Source: Streptomyces cadmiisoli (lineage in GTDB: Bacteria > Actinomycetota > Actinomycetes > Streptomycetales > Streptomycetaceae). From it: a DNA stretch of 64,000 bases. The translations under genes and the position numbers were made by a program. Below are positions 26,311-34,980 of the stretch, in pieces. Location: the NCBI RefSeq assembly GCF_003261055.1, contig NZ_CP030074.1:620001-684000 (forward strand), written 5' to 3'. Numbering within the stretch: position 1 is the stretch's first letter; every line of letters starts with the position of its first letter. Below the pieces are notes generated by a model that was given only the letters and a program-made list of their open reading frames with translations, was not told the DNA's origin and made no database searches.

Positions 26311-26826
26311 AGGGATCCCTCTGAATCACAAAGCGGAATCGGGCGGCGGGAGTCTATGTGGCAGTTGACTGCTTGAGGAAGGGGTGTGGATGTCCCGGCG
26401 GAGAAATGTGAAACACGCCCTTAACTCATGCCGCGTTCGGAGCGGGGCAAACAGGGTGTTCTGCTCGCTGGGTTTCACGGCATAGCCGGAAAATGCACTC
26501 TTACCAACCGGAGGTCAGCAGCCGAAGCGTGACGCGCAATTTACATTGCGGAGCTGGCGCTTATGTTATTGAGGGTGACGCACATTTACTATCCTGTGAG
26601 CGGACGGAAATGATACAGCGTCAAAGAATGCGCTGACCGCGGCTACCAGGACAGTGCGCCGGTGAGTCCGCGACGCGGAACTCGAAGGGGGGACGCTCGC
26701 GGCACGGCGGGCCGGAACTCATCGGTGCCCGAGGCGAAGACGTGCCGGCGCGCGAACTTGCCGGCCTGTCTTCTCAAGACGGGGGCCGCCGGTCCAGCCG
26801 GCCGGTCACGTCTCCGCCGCCGGGAC
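26311..26826. other. Long AT-richer intergenic region upstream of the subtilases
   Basis: 516 bp with no convincing gene. It is clearly less GC-rich than its surroundings in 26380-26640. It contains a perfect inverted repeat CGCAAT-TTAC-ATTGCG at 26535-26550 and two related direct copies of a GTGACGC(G/A)CA...TTTAC pattern at 26529-26544 and 26575-26589. These could be operators for the subtilase pair, possibly for the adjacent AraC regulator. Confidence 0.45.
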
Positions 26827-27864
26827 TCAGCCGTCCGTATCCCGGCGGTCCGATCCGCTGTGGTTTCTGAGGTACGCGGCTGGTGTCGCTCCATAGAAGG
26901 ACTTGAAGTGCCGGATGAAGTGACTTGAGTCCGCGAAATGCCAGCGCGCGGCAATTTCAGAAATCCTGGCCGTGCTTCCCTGGCTCATCATTTCGGCGTG
27001 AGCCTTCTGAAGACGCCGCCGACGCGTGAAGGCCATGACGGAATCATTCGACTCAGAAAAGAACCGGTGCAGTGTCCGCACGGACACGCCGACCGTCTGG
27101 GCGACCATCACGGGGGAGAGGTCGTGTCGGTCCAGGTTCTTCTCGATGAAGTGCCTCGCCGCCGTCAAAGTCGCGTTCGGGTGTTCCTGCAGCCCGGCGA
27201 TCGAACGATCGGACAGCATGCTGGAGAAGACTGACGCGCAGGCGTCCAAGGCGATACCTTGGGCCGAATGCGACTGATCCAAGTCGTCACTGCTCTTTTC
27301 GATCGCCTCCAGGAAATTGGTCAGGAAGCGCACTTCCGGCGTCTTGACATCGGAAATGAATGCCTGATTGAGTGCAGCCGGTGAATATGCTCGCGAAAAC
27401 ACCAGATGGCGAGGGATCGAAATCACGCGCAGTCGGGTGCCCGGACTGCAGGAAAACTCCCAAGACGCCCTTGTGTCGCGAATGCAAATGCGTCCCGGTG
27501 TCACGTCGTGCGATACGCCCTTCGCCGTGAACTCGATACGTCCGGAAGTCACCAGGTCGGCGACGACCGGATCTTGGTCCTGATCGCTTCCGGAAACGCC
27601 CGTGAGGGAGTCACAGTAGACCTTTGCGGAAAGTAAGCCGTCGAAGAGAAGGCCGTTCGCAGAGAATCTGAAGCCTCGGTGGGCGGACTGATCTGGAATG
27701 GACAGCCCAGTGAGATGCGAGAAGGGTCCGTCTTCCCATTCCTGGAAAGCGCGCGAGGTGTCCTGGACCTGCTGAGGAGTCAAGTGCATAAAAGATTTGA
27801 AGTCACTTGCACGTTCCCGATCCTGTGATGAATCGTCGACATGTTCCTGGTTTGCGTCGCTCAT
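26827..27864 (-). CDS. AraC-family transcriptional regulator
   Basis: A 345-aa protein starting at ATG 27864 with GAGG upstream. Residues about 40-210 resemble the cupin-like AraC-binding-like domain (FSHLTGLSIPDQ, RGFRFSANGLLF, GRICIRDTRASWEF). The last 100 residues hold the two helix-turn-helix motifs (MVAQTVGVSVRTLHRFFSES; ISEIAARWHFADSSHFIRHF) and the closing FKSFYGATPAAYLR signature. It lies 516 bp upstream of the subtilase pair, on the same strand and transcribed toward it, so it is a candidate regulator. The inducer is unknown. Confidence 0.85.
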   Translation of the reverse strand: MSDANQEHVDDSSQDRERASDFKSFMHLTPQQVQDTSRAFQEWEDGPFSHLTGLSIPDQSAHRGFRFSANGLLFDGLLSAKVYCDSLTGVSGSDQDQDPVVADLVTSGRIEFTAKGVSHDVTPGRICIRDTRASWEFSCSPGTRLRVISIPRHLVFSRAYSPAALNQAFISDVKTPEVRFLTNFLEAIEKSSDDLDQSHSAQGIALDACASVFSSMLSDRSIAGLQEHPNATLTAARHFIEKNLDRHDLSPVMVAQTVGVSVRTLHRFFSESNDSVMAFTRRRRLQKAHAEMMSQGSTARISEIAARWHFADSSHFIRHFKSFYGATPAAYLRNHSGSDRRDTDG

Positions 27865-28088
27865 ATGCGCCTCATTTCGACGCTCTGAAGTGGTCCATGG
27901 CAAGAGTGCAGGCGGCACGGTCGGACCGCTGCCTGCTGGGTAAGCTATATCGTTTCAAGGAAAGCTTGCGAACGGCGCCCACGACCTCGGGCGGCATAGG
28001 CGGCGGCATCTCGACACCGGCGCATCGTGTGGAATTGGTTGCGGGGACGAGCGTGGCTGTCAAGCCATGGCCACTGACGGGGTGTGCC

Positions 28089-29498
<1,410 letters not shown>

Positions 29499-30046
29499 TG
29501 GGCGGCCACTCCCCTTTCATGCTCAGTTTCTTCACGCGGAGGACAGGTCAAGCGAAGCTTCGCGATTGTCGGTCGCGCCATCCGTCCGATGATCAGTTTC
29601 GGCCAAGCGACTATAGACGCTTTTCGAGTCACGCCGCATTAGTTGGTATCTGTGCGCCACCTCTTTGGCACGGAAATGCGATCCCTCGGCAAAATGGGGC
29701 GCTTGCATCCACGAAGCGCTCCTCGAACTCGAGCATGCCAGTCCATCATCTACGCCCAACTCGGGTTCCCACAAAGGCTGTTGCATTCGCCCCGTCGAAC
29801 AACGGCTCCTCTTGACCGGCAGCCTGCCATTCACACGGTGATGGGCCCGCAGTCGCGGAGTCGGTTGTCAGGGAATCTTCAGCTTTTGGGTGCGCCGCGG
29901 TAACTCGTGTCCGTGGTCGGTAACCGGGTCGCGGTGTGACGGTCACCAGAGGGGGTTGGGCCTGGTGGGGCCGGTGGTGATCGGTCCAATGTGGTGATCA
30001 CGACGGGGAACACGCCCGGTCACCACAGCTGAATGGAGTTCGTCTC
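29499..30046. other. Intergenic region without a convincing gene
   Basis: 548 bp between the divergent kinase and the repeat lipoprotein. Short frames occur on both strands, but none has a ribosome site with Streptomyces-like codon bias or a recognisable motif. It is moderately AT-rich in 29560-29700. It must hold both promoters. Confidence 0.4.
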
Positions 30047-30517
30047 ATGAAGGTCACCACTGCGCGCCGCGTTGCCATGGGTATTGCCGTCGCGGTCGCC
30101 GGGTTCGCTCTGACGGCCTGCGGTCCGGACGGGGGCAACACCTCCGGTGGAGCGGAGCCGTCGTCCACCGCGCCCGCGGGTGCCGCGGCCACGTCGGTCC
30201 CTGGCACGGACGGTTCCGCCCAGGGCGACCGTGCCGGTGCTCAGGATGCCGGGGGCGATGAGGACCTCTCGGAGCGTGAGCGTGCCGCTGCTCGTGAGCG
30301 TGGTGCCAGTGAGGATGAGGGTCTGTCCGAGCGTGAGCGTGCGGCTGCCCGTGAGCGTGCCGCTGCTGAGGGTGCCGGTGAGGATGAGGGTCTGTCCGAG
30401 CGTGAGCGTGCGGCTGCCCGTGAGCGTGCCGCCGCTGAGGGTGCCGGTGAGGATGAGGGTCTGTCCGAGCGTGAGCGTGCCGCTGCCCGTGAGCGTGCCG
30501 CCGCCGCCGGAAAGTAG
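30047..30517 (+). CDS. Lipoprotein with charged SERERAAARERAAA tandem repeats
   Basis: A 156-aa predicted lipoprotein. Signal peptide with basic start (MKVTTARRV), hydrophobic core and lipobox ALTAC (Cys25). A Gly/Ser/Ala-rich linker reaches to about residue 70, followed by four repeats built on LSERERAAARER, the last three spaced exactly 23 residues apart, and a short AAAAGK end. The repeat is very rich in Ala, Arg and Glu and should form a long, highly charged alpha-helix or coiled coil projecting from the membrane. ATG 30047 has GGAG 8 nt upstream. I recognise no family; the wall-spanning or partner-binding role is inference. Confidence 0.75.
   Translation: MKVTTARRVAMGIAVAVAGFALTACGPDGGNTSGGAEPSSTAPAGAAATSVPGTDGSAQGDRAGAQDAGGDEDLSERERAAARERGASEDEGLSERERAAARERAAAEGAGEDEGLSERERAAARERAAAEGAGEDEGLSERERAAARERAAAAGK
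30257..30514 (+). repeat. Tandem 69-bp repeats coding for the charged helix
   Basis: Four units; units 2-4 are exactly 69 bp apart and nearly identical at DNA level (gagggtctgtccgagcgtga is the repeated opening). Unit 1 is four codons shorter than the others. Copy number may vary between strains. Confidence 0.85.
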
Positions 30518-30592
30518 CGGTACACCGACGAGCGGATACGTCGAGTGGGAGGCCGCCTCGACGAGTTCAGGCCCCACGGACCGTGCTGGAGA

Positions 30593-30625
30593 AGAGGCCC
30601 GGAACGGACACGCATCCGGGCCTCT
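30593..30625 (+). terminator. Terminator after the repeat lipoprotein
   Basis: Perfect 11-bp stem AGAGGCCCGGA with its complement and an 11-nt loop, 76 nt after the stop. The following 235 bp to the CGNR gene show nothing recognisable. Confidence 0.7.
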
Positions 30626-30860
30626 CACCCGCGTAGGCACCTGCGGGGCCGGCGTGGTGGACAAGCCGTCGCGCTCAACCCCCCGGGGAAGGACGGTCAC
30701 GTCGCATCCAGCGGTGCGCGTGAAAGGCCGAAGCCGCTACTCCCCGCACGCTCGCGGACCGACTGGCTCGGCGCGGGGCAACTGCCGGACGCAGGCCGCG
30801 AGTCGATGCCGAGCGCCGACTCCCGCGCGCGGTCCTGCCGACGTCCTCTGCTCGCAAGCG

Positions 30861-31469
30861 TCATGGGGTCGCCGAACGGGTACGGCGGGCATAGGCGCGG
30901 GCCGCGCGGGCGCGGTCGCCGCAGCGCGTCGAGCACCAGTGGCGGCGTCCGTGGCGAAGCAGGTAGCGGTTGCAGGGGTTGGATCCGCACGCCGTGAGCC
31001 GTTCGGCGTCCGCTCCCGTCAGCAGGTCGGCTGCGTCCGAGGCCAGGCGGGCCAGGGCGTGGTCGACGATCTCACTGCGCGGTCGGGCAGCTGTGCGGTG
31101 CAGCCCGCTGATGGGGTTCCAGCTCAGCAGGGCCGCGGACGGCGCACCGGTGAGGGCGTCGTTGAGGGCGTCGAGAGCGTCTTCGGACGCTGGGCCGCCG
31201 TGGATGCTCGAGTCGATCAACGAGCGGATGTGTGCGCGCAGACCGTGGAGGCGCGCTGCGTCGTCGCCGTCCAGGACGGCGGCCGCCGGCGCGAGATCGT
31301 GCCCGGCGAGCCACTGACCGGCTGCGACGGGAGTGTCGAGCAGGTCCACCGATTGGCCGCTGGTCAGGGCGACGACGCTGTTGGCGAGGTCGAGTGCCGG
31401 GTACTGCGCCGCACCCGGCGCGGGCTGGACGTTGAGCTGCTCTGCTGCGATTGCCTCCATGTGTCTCAT
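30861..31469 (-). CDS. CGNR zinc-finger transcriptional regulator
   Basis: A 202-aa protein. The N-terminal region (YPALDLANSVVAL, DLLDTPVAAGQWL) is the ABATE-like domain typical of the family, and the C terminus carries the zinc finger with ACGSNPCNRYLL and HWCSTRCGDRARA: four Cys arranged as CX4CX12CX3C, then an Arg-rich tail. Start is ATG 31469 or 31460. It is divergent from a metal-dependent hydrolase gene, with a perfect 13-bp inverted repeat between, so it probably represses both genes. Confidence 0.85.
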   Translation of the reverse strand: MRHMEAIAAEQLNVQPAPGAAQYPALDLANSVVALTSGQSVDLLDTPVAAGQWLAGHDLAPAAAVLDGDDAARLHGLRAHIRSLIDSSIHGGPASEDALDALNDALTGAPSAALLSWNPISGLHRTAARPRSEIVDHALARLASDAADLLTGADAERLTACGSNPCNRYLLRHGRRHWCSTRCGDRARAARAYARRTRSATP

Positions 31470-31480
31470 GGTACGGCTTG

Positions 31481-31537
31481 CGGGTATCCGTGAGAGCCGC
31501 TTATGGTTGTCACGGATACCCGTTCCCCTATCCGTGA
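31481..31537. promoter_or_regulatory. 13-bp inverted repeat and extra half-site between divergent genes
   Basis: CGGGTATCCGTGA at 31481-31493 is perfectly complementary to TCACGGATACCCG at 31510-31522 (16-nt spacer). A third half-site TATCCGTGA lies at 31529-31537, just before the hydrolase ribosome site. It begins 12 nt from the CGNR start. Very likely the CGNR operator. Confidence 0.8.
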
Positions 31538-31547
31538 GGTGTCTCCC

Positions 31548-32297
31548 GTGCAACAGGTTCCGATCACTGTCTTCGGCGGTCCTACGGCTCTCATCGAGTA
31601 CGGAGGTCTGCGGTTCCTGACCGACCCGACCTTCGACGGCCCTGGCGACTACGAGCTGCCCGGTGGCCTGGTGCTGACCAAGACAGCCCCGTCCCCGATC
31701 GCACCGGCTGAGCTGGGTCCGGTCGACGCCGTCCTGCTCTCGCACGACCAGCACGCCGACAATCTCGACACCTCCGGACGAGATTTCCTCGCCGGTGTGC
31801 CGCTCACCGTCACCACCGCCGACGGTGCGCAGCGCCTCGGTGGCACGGCTCGCAGCCTTGCCCCCTGGGCTTCCATGGAACTCCCGCGCAAGGACGGCGG
31901 CACGGTGACGGTGACCGCCACCCCAGCCCTGCACGGCCCGGAGGGGGCAGAAGCGATCGCCGGTGAAGTGATCGGGTTCGTCCTCACCTCCGACGGCCTG
32001 CCCACGGTCTACGTCAGCGGCGACAACGCCTCCTTGGACCTGGTGCGGCGCATCGCCGACCGTTTCGCTCCGATCGACACGGCGGTCCTCTTCGCCGGCG
32101 CTCCTCGCCTGCCCGTTTTCGACGGTGCGCTGGTCGTCCTGGACGGTGACGGAGCCGCCGAAGCCGCTCAGATCCTCGGTGCCCGGCGTGTGGTGCCCGC
32201 GCACTGCGACAGCTGGGCCCACTTCACCGAGGACCGCGACGATCTTGTCCGGGCCTTCACGTCCGCCGGCATCGCGGACCGGCTCCAGCTGAGCTGA
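31548..32297 (+). CDS. Metallo-beta-lactamase-fold hydrolase (UlaG-like)
   Basis: A 249-aa protein. The fold is indicated by FGGPTALIEYGGLRFLTDPTFD at the start (split: FGGPTALIEYG, RFLTDPTFD), VDAVLLSHDQHADNLD (the SHxxHxDN metal motif with Gln between), TPALHGP and AHCDSWAHF with further metal-binding His. This is the membrane-anchored/UlaG-like branch of the MBL superfamily. I prefer GTG 31548 with GAGG upstream, because the ATG at 31503 lies inside the inverted repeat. It is controlled with the divergent CGNR gene. Substrate unknown. Confidence 0.8.
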   Translation: MQQVPITVFGGPTALIEYGGLRFLTDPTFDGPGDYELPGGLVLTKTAPSPIAPAELGPVDAVLLSHDQHADNLDTSGRDFLAGVPLTVTTADGAQRLGGTARSLAPWASMELPRKDGGTVTVTATPALHGPEGAEAIAGEVIGFVLTSDGLPTVYVSGDNASLDLVRRIADRFAPIDTAVLFAGAPRLPVFDGALVVLDGDGAAEAAQILGARRVVPAHCDSWAHFTEDRDDLVRAFTSAGIADRLQLS

Positions 32298-32370
32298 GCT
32301 CGCGGCCGGAGCAGCTCGGCCGCGTTCAGCGGGGCTGCGGGCCGACCGTCATCTCCGGACGGGCGGAGAA

Positions 32371-32386
32371 CCCTCCCTCGGGAGGG
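32371..32386 (+). promoter_or_regulatory. Hairpin containing the aquaporin ribosome site
   Basis: CCCTCC-CTCG-GGAGGG: the right arm is the only GGAGG before the GTG at 32390. It could terminate the hydrolase transcript or hide the ribosome site. Confidence 0.45.
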
Positions 32387-32389
32387 CTC

Positions 32390-33157
32390 GTGCCCGTCCC
32401 CGTCCGAGGCAACCTGTTGAGCACTTCCCCTGCGGTACTCCGCCACAGTGCCGTAGAGCTGGTACTGACCTTCCTTCTCCTGCTCAGTGTGACGACCGTC
32501 GTACGCTGGGTCATCGGTTCACCTGCGGTCTCCTCGGCGATCCCGGAGGTCCGCCTCCAGCTGCTCGCCGTCGGCGCCATAGTCGGCATTCTCATCACGG
32601 GACTGGTCCTCAGCCCTCTCGGGAGACAGTCCGGCGCCCATATGAACCCGGCGATCTCCTTCGCGATGTGGCGTCTCGGTCTCCTCCCGGGCGCGGCAGT
32701 GGTGCCCTACACCGTGGCTCAGCTCTCCGGATCCTTGCTCGGCGTGTTCGCGGCGCGAGGCATTTGGGGCCGTAGCACGAGCGCTCCGCCGGTGACCTAC
32801 GCCGCTTTGCAACCCGGGCCCGGCTGGTCGGCCGCCGAGCTTTTCGCGGCCGAGACGTTGTCCACGGGTGTCATCGTGCTGCTCGTGGCGGTGTTCACAT
32901 CAGTCCGCCGGCTGACGCGCCACACTCCCTACATGGTCGGCACAGTCGTGTGCCTGACCATCACTCTGCTGGGCAACAGCACCGGCGGCAGCACGAACCC
33001 CGCCCGGCAGTTCGGTCCGGCGCTGGCGTCGGGACAGTACAGCTTCCTCTGGGTCTATCTGCTGGCGCCCGTTCCGGGAGCCGCCTTGGGGGTCCTGGCA
33101 AGGAACCTTCTGCTCAAGCGGACGGCGCGCACGCCGGCCGCGGGTGTCCCGACCTGA
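32390..33157 (+). CDS. MIP-family channel (aquaporin/glycerol facilitator)
   Basis: A 255-aa membrane protein with six hydrophobic segments and the two half-helix NPA motifs: GAHMNPAISFAMW after the second helix and GSTNPARQFGPAL after the fifth. The residue after the second NPA is Arg, as in all functional channels of the family. GTG 32390 is close to GGAGGG; TTG 32417 with GAGG 8 nt upstream is an alternative that would trim nine residues. It likely moves water or small uncharged solutes. It follows the MBL-fold gene by 92 nt. Confidence 0.85.
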   Translation: MPVPVRGNLLSTSPAVLRHSAVELVLTFLLLLSVTTVVRWVIGSPAVSSAIPEVRLQLLAVGAIVGILITGLVLSPLGRQSGAHMNPAISFAMWRLGLLPGAAVVPYTVAQLSGSLLGVFAARGIWGRSTSAPPVTYAALQPGPGWSAAELFAAETLSTGVIVLLVAVFTSVRRLTRHTPYMVGTVVCLTITLLGNSTGGSTNPARQFGPALASGQYSFLWVYLLAPVPGAALGVLARNLLLKRTARTPAAGVPT

Positions 33158-33340
33158 TCGCCAGTCGCGCCGGAGGAACCCTCGCGAGCACGGCGCGACA
33201 GCCCCCGCTGACGCCGCGGCTCGGGCGGTCACGGCGATGGGCAGGCCCCGCAGTTCGGCGAAGCAGCAACGTCGCGAAGCCGAACGATATGTCAAACAAA
33301 CGCTGACAGGTTGCTGATCTTCGGTGCGTAGGTTGCGCGT

Positions 33341-34426
33341 ATGACGACACCTCACCGTGCAGGACGCGCCCTGCACGAAACCCGCAAGATCGCAGGCACC
33401 GCCGCCATGACCGGAGTGGTTCTCAGCATGGGGGCGCTGGTGTCAATGCCGCTCTCGGCCACTGCGGATGTCCCGCGGGCCTCCCGGGCGACGGCGGATG
33501 TGGCTACCCACTCACAAGCCGTCAGTGCGGCAGCTCAGAAGAAGGTGCTCGCCTACTGGACGCCGCGACGGATCGCGGCGGTGACCGAGCCGGTCACCGG
33601 ACAGCGCCCGGTCAAGGGTCCTGACGGCGCGCCCTGGACCAGGCAGAACCACGTCACCAAGACGGTGGGCAGATTGTTCTTCACCGACCATGGCGAGGAC
33701 AGCAGTTGCACCGCCACCGTCGTGGCGAGCGCCAATCGCAGCACGGTGGCAACGGCCGCCCACTGCGTCAACAACACCAACCTCCTCGGTGAGGACAATC
33801 GGTGGGCGACGAACGTGATGTTCGTTCCGGGATATCACGACGGCAGGGCGCCCTACGGGAAGTACACGGGTCGTATGGCGGTCACCGCCGCCACCTGGCT
33901 GAAGAACGATCAGCAACAGGAGAAGTTCGGTAAGTACGACCAGGCCTTCGTGGTTCTCAACCACGGCCCACGTGGACAGCGACTTCAAACCGCGGTCGGT
34001 GCCGCCCAGAAGATCGGCTTCAACCGTCCGGGCAGTGCGCGGGTCTACCAGTTCGGTTACCCCCGCGCCGCGTCGGATCCGGCTCGGGAGGGCCTGCCCG
34101 AATACACCGGAGCGCGGCTTGCCTACTGCACGGGCGAAGCCAAGCAAGCACTCAGCACCGCCGACGTCTCCATCGCCAAGGGCTTGTGGGGCACCAAGTG
34201 TGTGATGGGTGGCGGCGCCAGTGGCGGTCCACGGATAAGTGCCTTGAACGTGCGGTCCGGGCTGGGAACGGTGGTCGGCGTCAACACGGAAGGCGGTTAC
34301 CTCGACCGCGCCAGCAATCACTGCGGCTACGCACCGGCGGCCGGCTGCACCCGGCACCTCATCGGCCCGCAGTTCACCAAGAGCATCACAGAACCGCTGT
34401 ACAAGCGCGCAGCGCGGGGCTTCTGA
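33341..34426 (+). CDS. Secreted trypsin-like serine protease
   Basis: A 361-aa exported protein. Signal peptide about residues 1-42 (TAAMTGVVLSMGALVSMPLS then ATA). The chymotrypsin-fold triad is visible: His in VATAAHCVNN, Asp in GKYDQAFVVL and Ser in MGGGASGGPR. Pairs of Cys around the His (SSCTATVV/AAHC) and near the Ser (TKCVMGG) probably form disulfides. It resembles the V8/glutamyl endopeptidase-like S1 proteases of Streptomyces. It stands upstream of the M4 metalloprotease on the same strand, but 554 bp and a hairpin separate them. Confidence 0.88.
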   Translation: MTTPHRAGRALHETRKIAGTAAMTGVVLSMGALVSMPLSATADVPRASRATADVATHSQAVSAAAQKKVLAYWTPRRIAAVTEPVTGQRPVKGPDGAPWTRQNHVTKTVGRLFFTDHGEDSSCTATVVASANRSTVATAAHCVNNTNLLGEDNRWATNVMFVPGYHDGRAPYGKYTGRMAVTAATWLKNDQQQEKFGKYDQAFVVLNHGPRGQRLQTAVGAAQKIGFNRPGSARVYQFGYPRAASDPAREGLPEYTGARLAYCTGEAKQALSTADVSIAKGLWGTKCVMGGGASGGPRISALNVRSGLGTVVGVNTEGGYLDRASNHCGYAPAAGCTRHLIGPQFTKSITEPLYKRAARGF

Positions 34427-34980
34427 GAGCGACTGCCGGGCGGCGCGACGATCAGCCTGACGACAACCTGCGACTCGCGCGGCCGTGACTGCTGAGACCG
34501 CGCATCGTCGCTGTGGGACATCCGGCCGGAGCGGCGGTAACGGCACCGCTGACCGTGCTCGGCCGGCTGTCCGAACCGGGCTGCTCCCGAGGCTGTCTCG
34601 ACCTGGCTGAAACCATCGTCGGTCACAGCGGCGGAGCTGCGCGCCTCACGCCTTGAGCAGGGAATGGTGCACAGATGTGCACCATCCGGGCGGCGCTTCC
34701 GGCTTTCGCCATGGCTGAATCTCGCCCCAACGAAGCGTCAAGTCGGCATTTCCGTCCGGTAAATCCGCTTGTTGCCGACAGGCGTCCCGTCGCCCGCCCG
34801 ACAGGCAGATGACCGGCTTTCGGACATTGATCTCCGAGATGGTGACAGCGAACGGGCCTGCTGAAACGATCCACCACGGCCTGCGAGCACCACGCGCACC
34901 TCATCACCCGCAGGCTTCCTCACCCTTCCCTGTCACCGCTCGCCGGTCGCTCATGCGGTCGGGCACTAGGAGTTGCACGA
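34427..34980. other. Intergenic region between two protease genes
   Basis: 554 bp with no supported gene. A branched hairpin lies at 34516-34572. The remaining 400 bp probably hold the metalloprotease promoter; the start of that gene has AGGAG 9 nt upstream of GTG 34981. Confidence 0.4.
34516..34572 (+). terminator. Probable terminator after the trypsin-like protease
   Basis: Outer stem GGACAtCCGGCCG with CGGCCGGcTGTCC (one mismatch) encloses an inner GCGGT/ACCGC stem. It lies 90 nt after the stop. Confidence 0.5.

Noticed and set aside
30241..30700. Minus-strand repeat proteins opposite the lipoprotein repeats
   Set aside because: They mirror the tandem DNA repeat of the real gene and have no ribosome site or signal sequence.
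34623..34923. Short minus-strand frames between the trypsin-like and M4 genes
   Set aside because: No ribosome site, no codon bias and no recognisable motif; the region probably holds a promoter.
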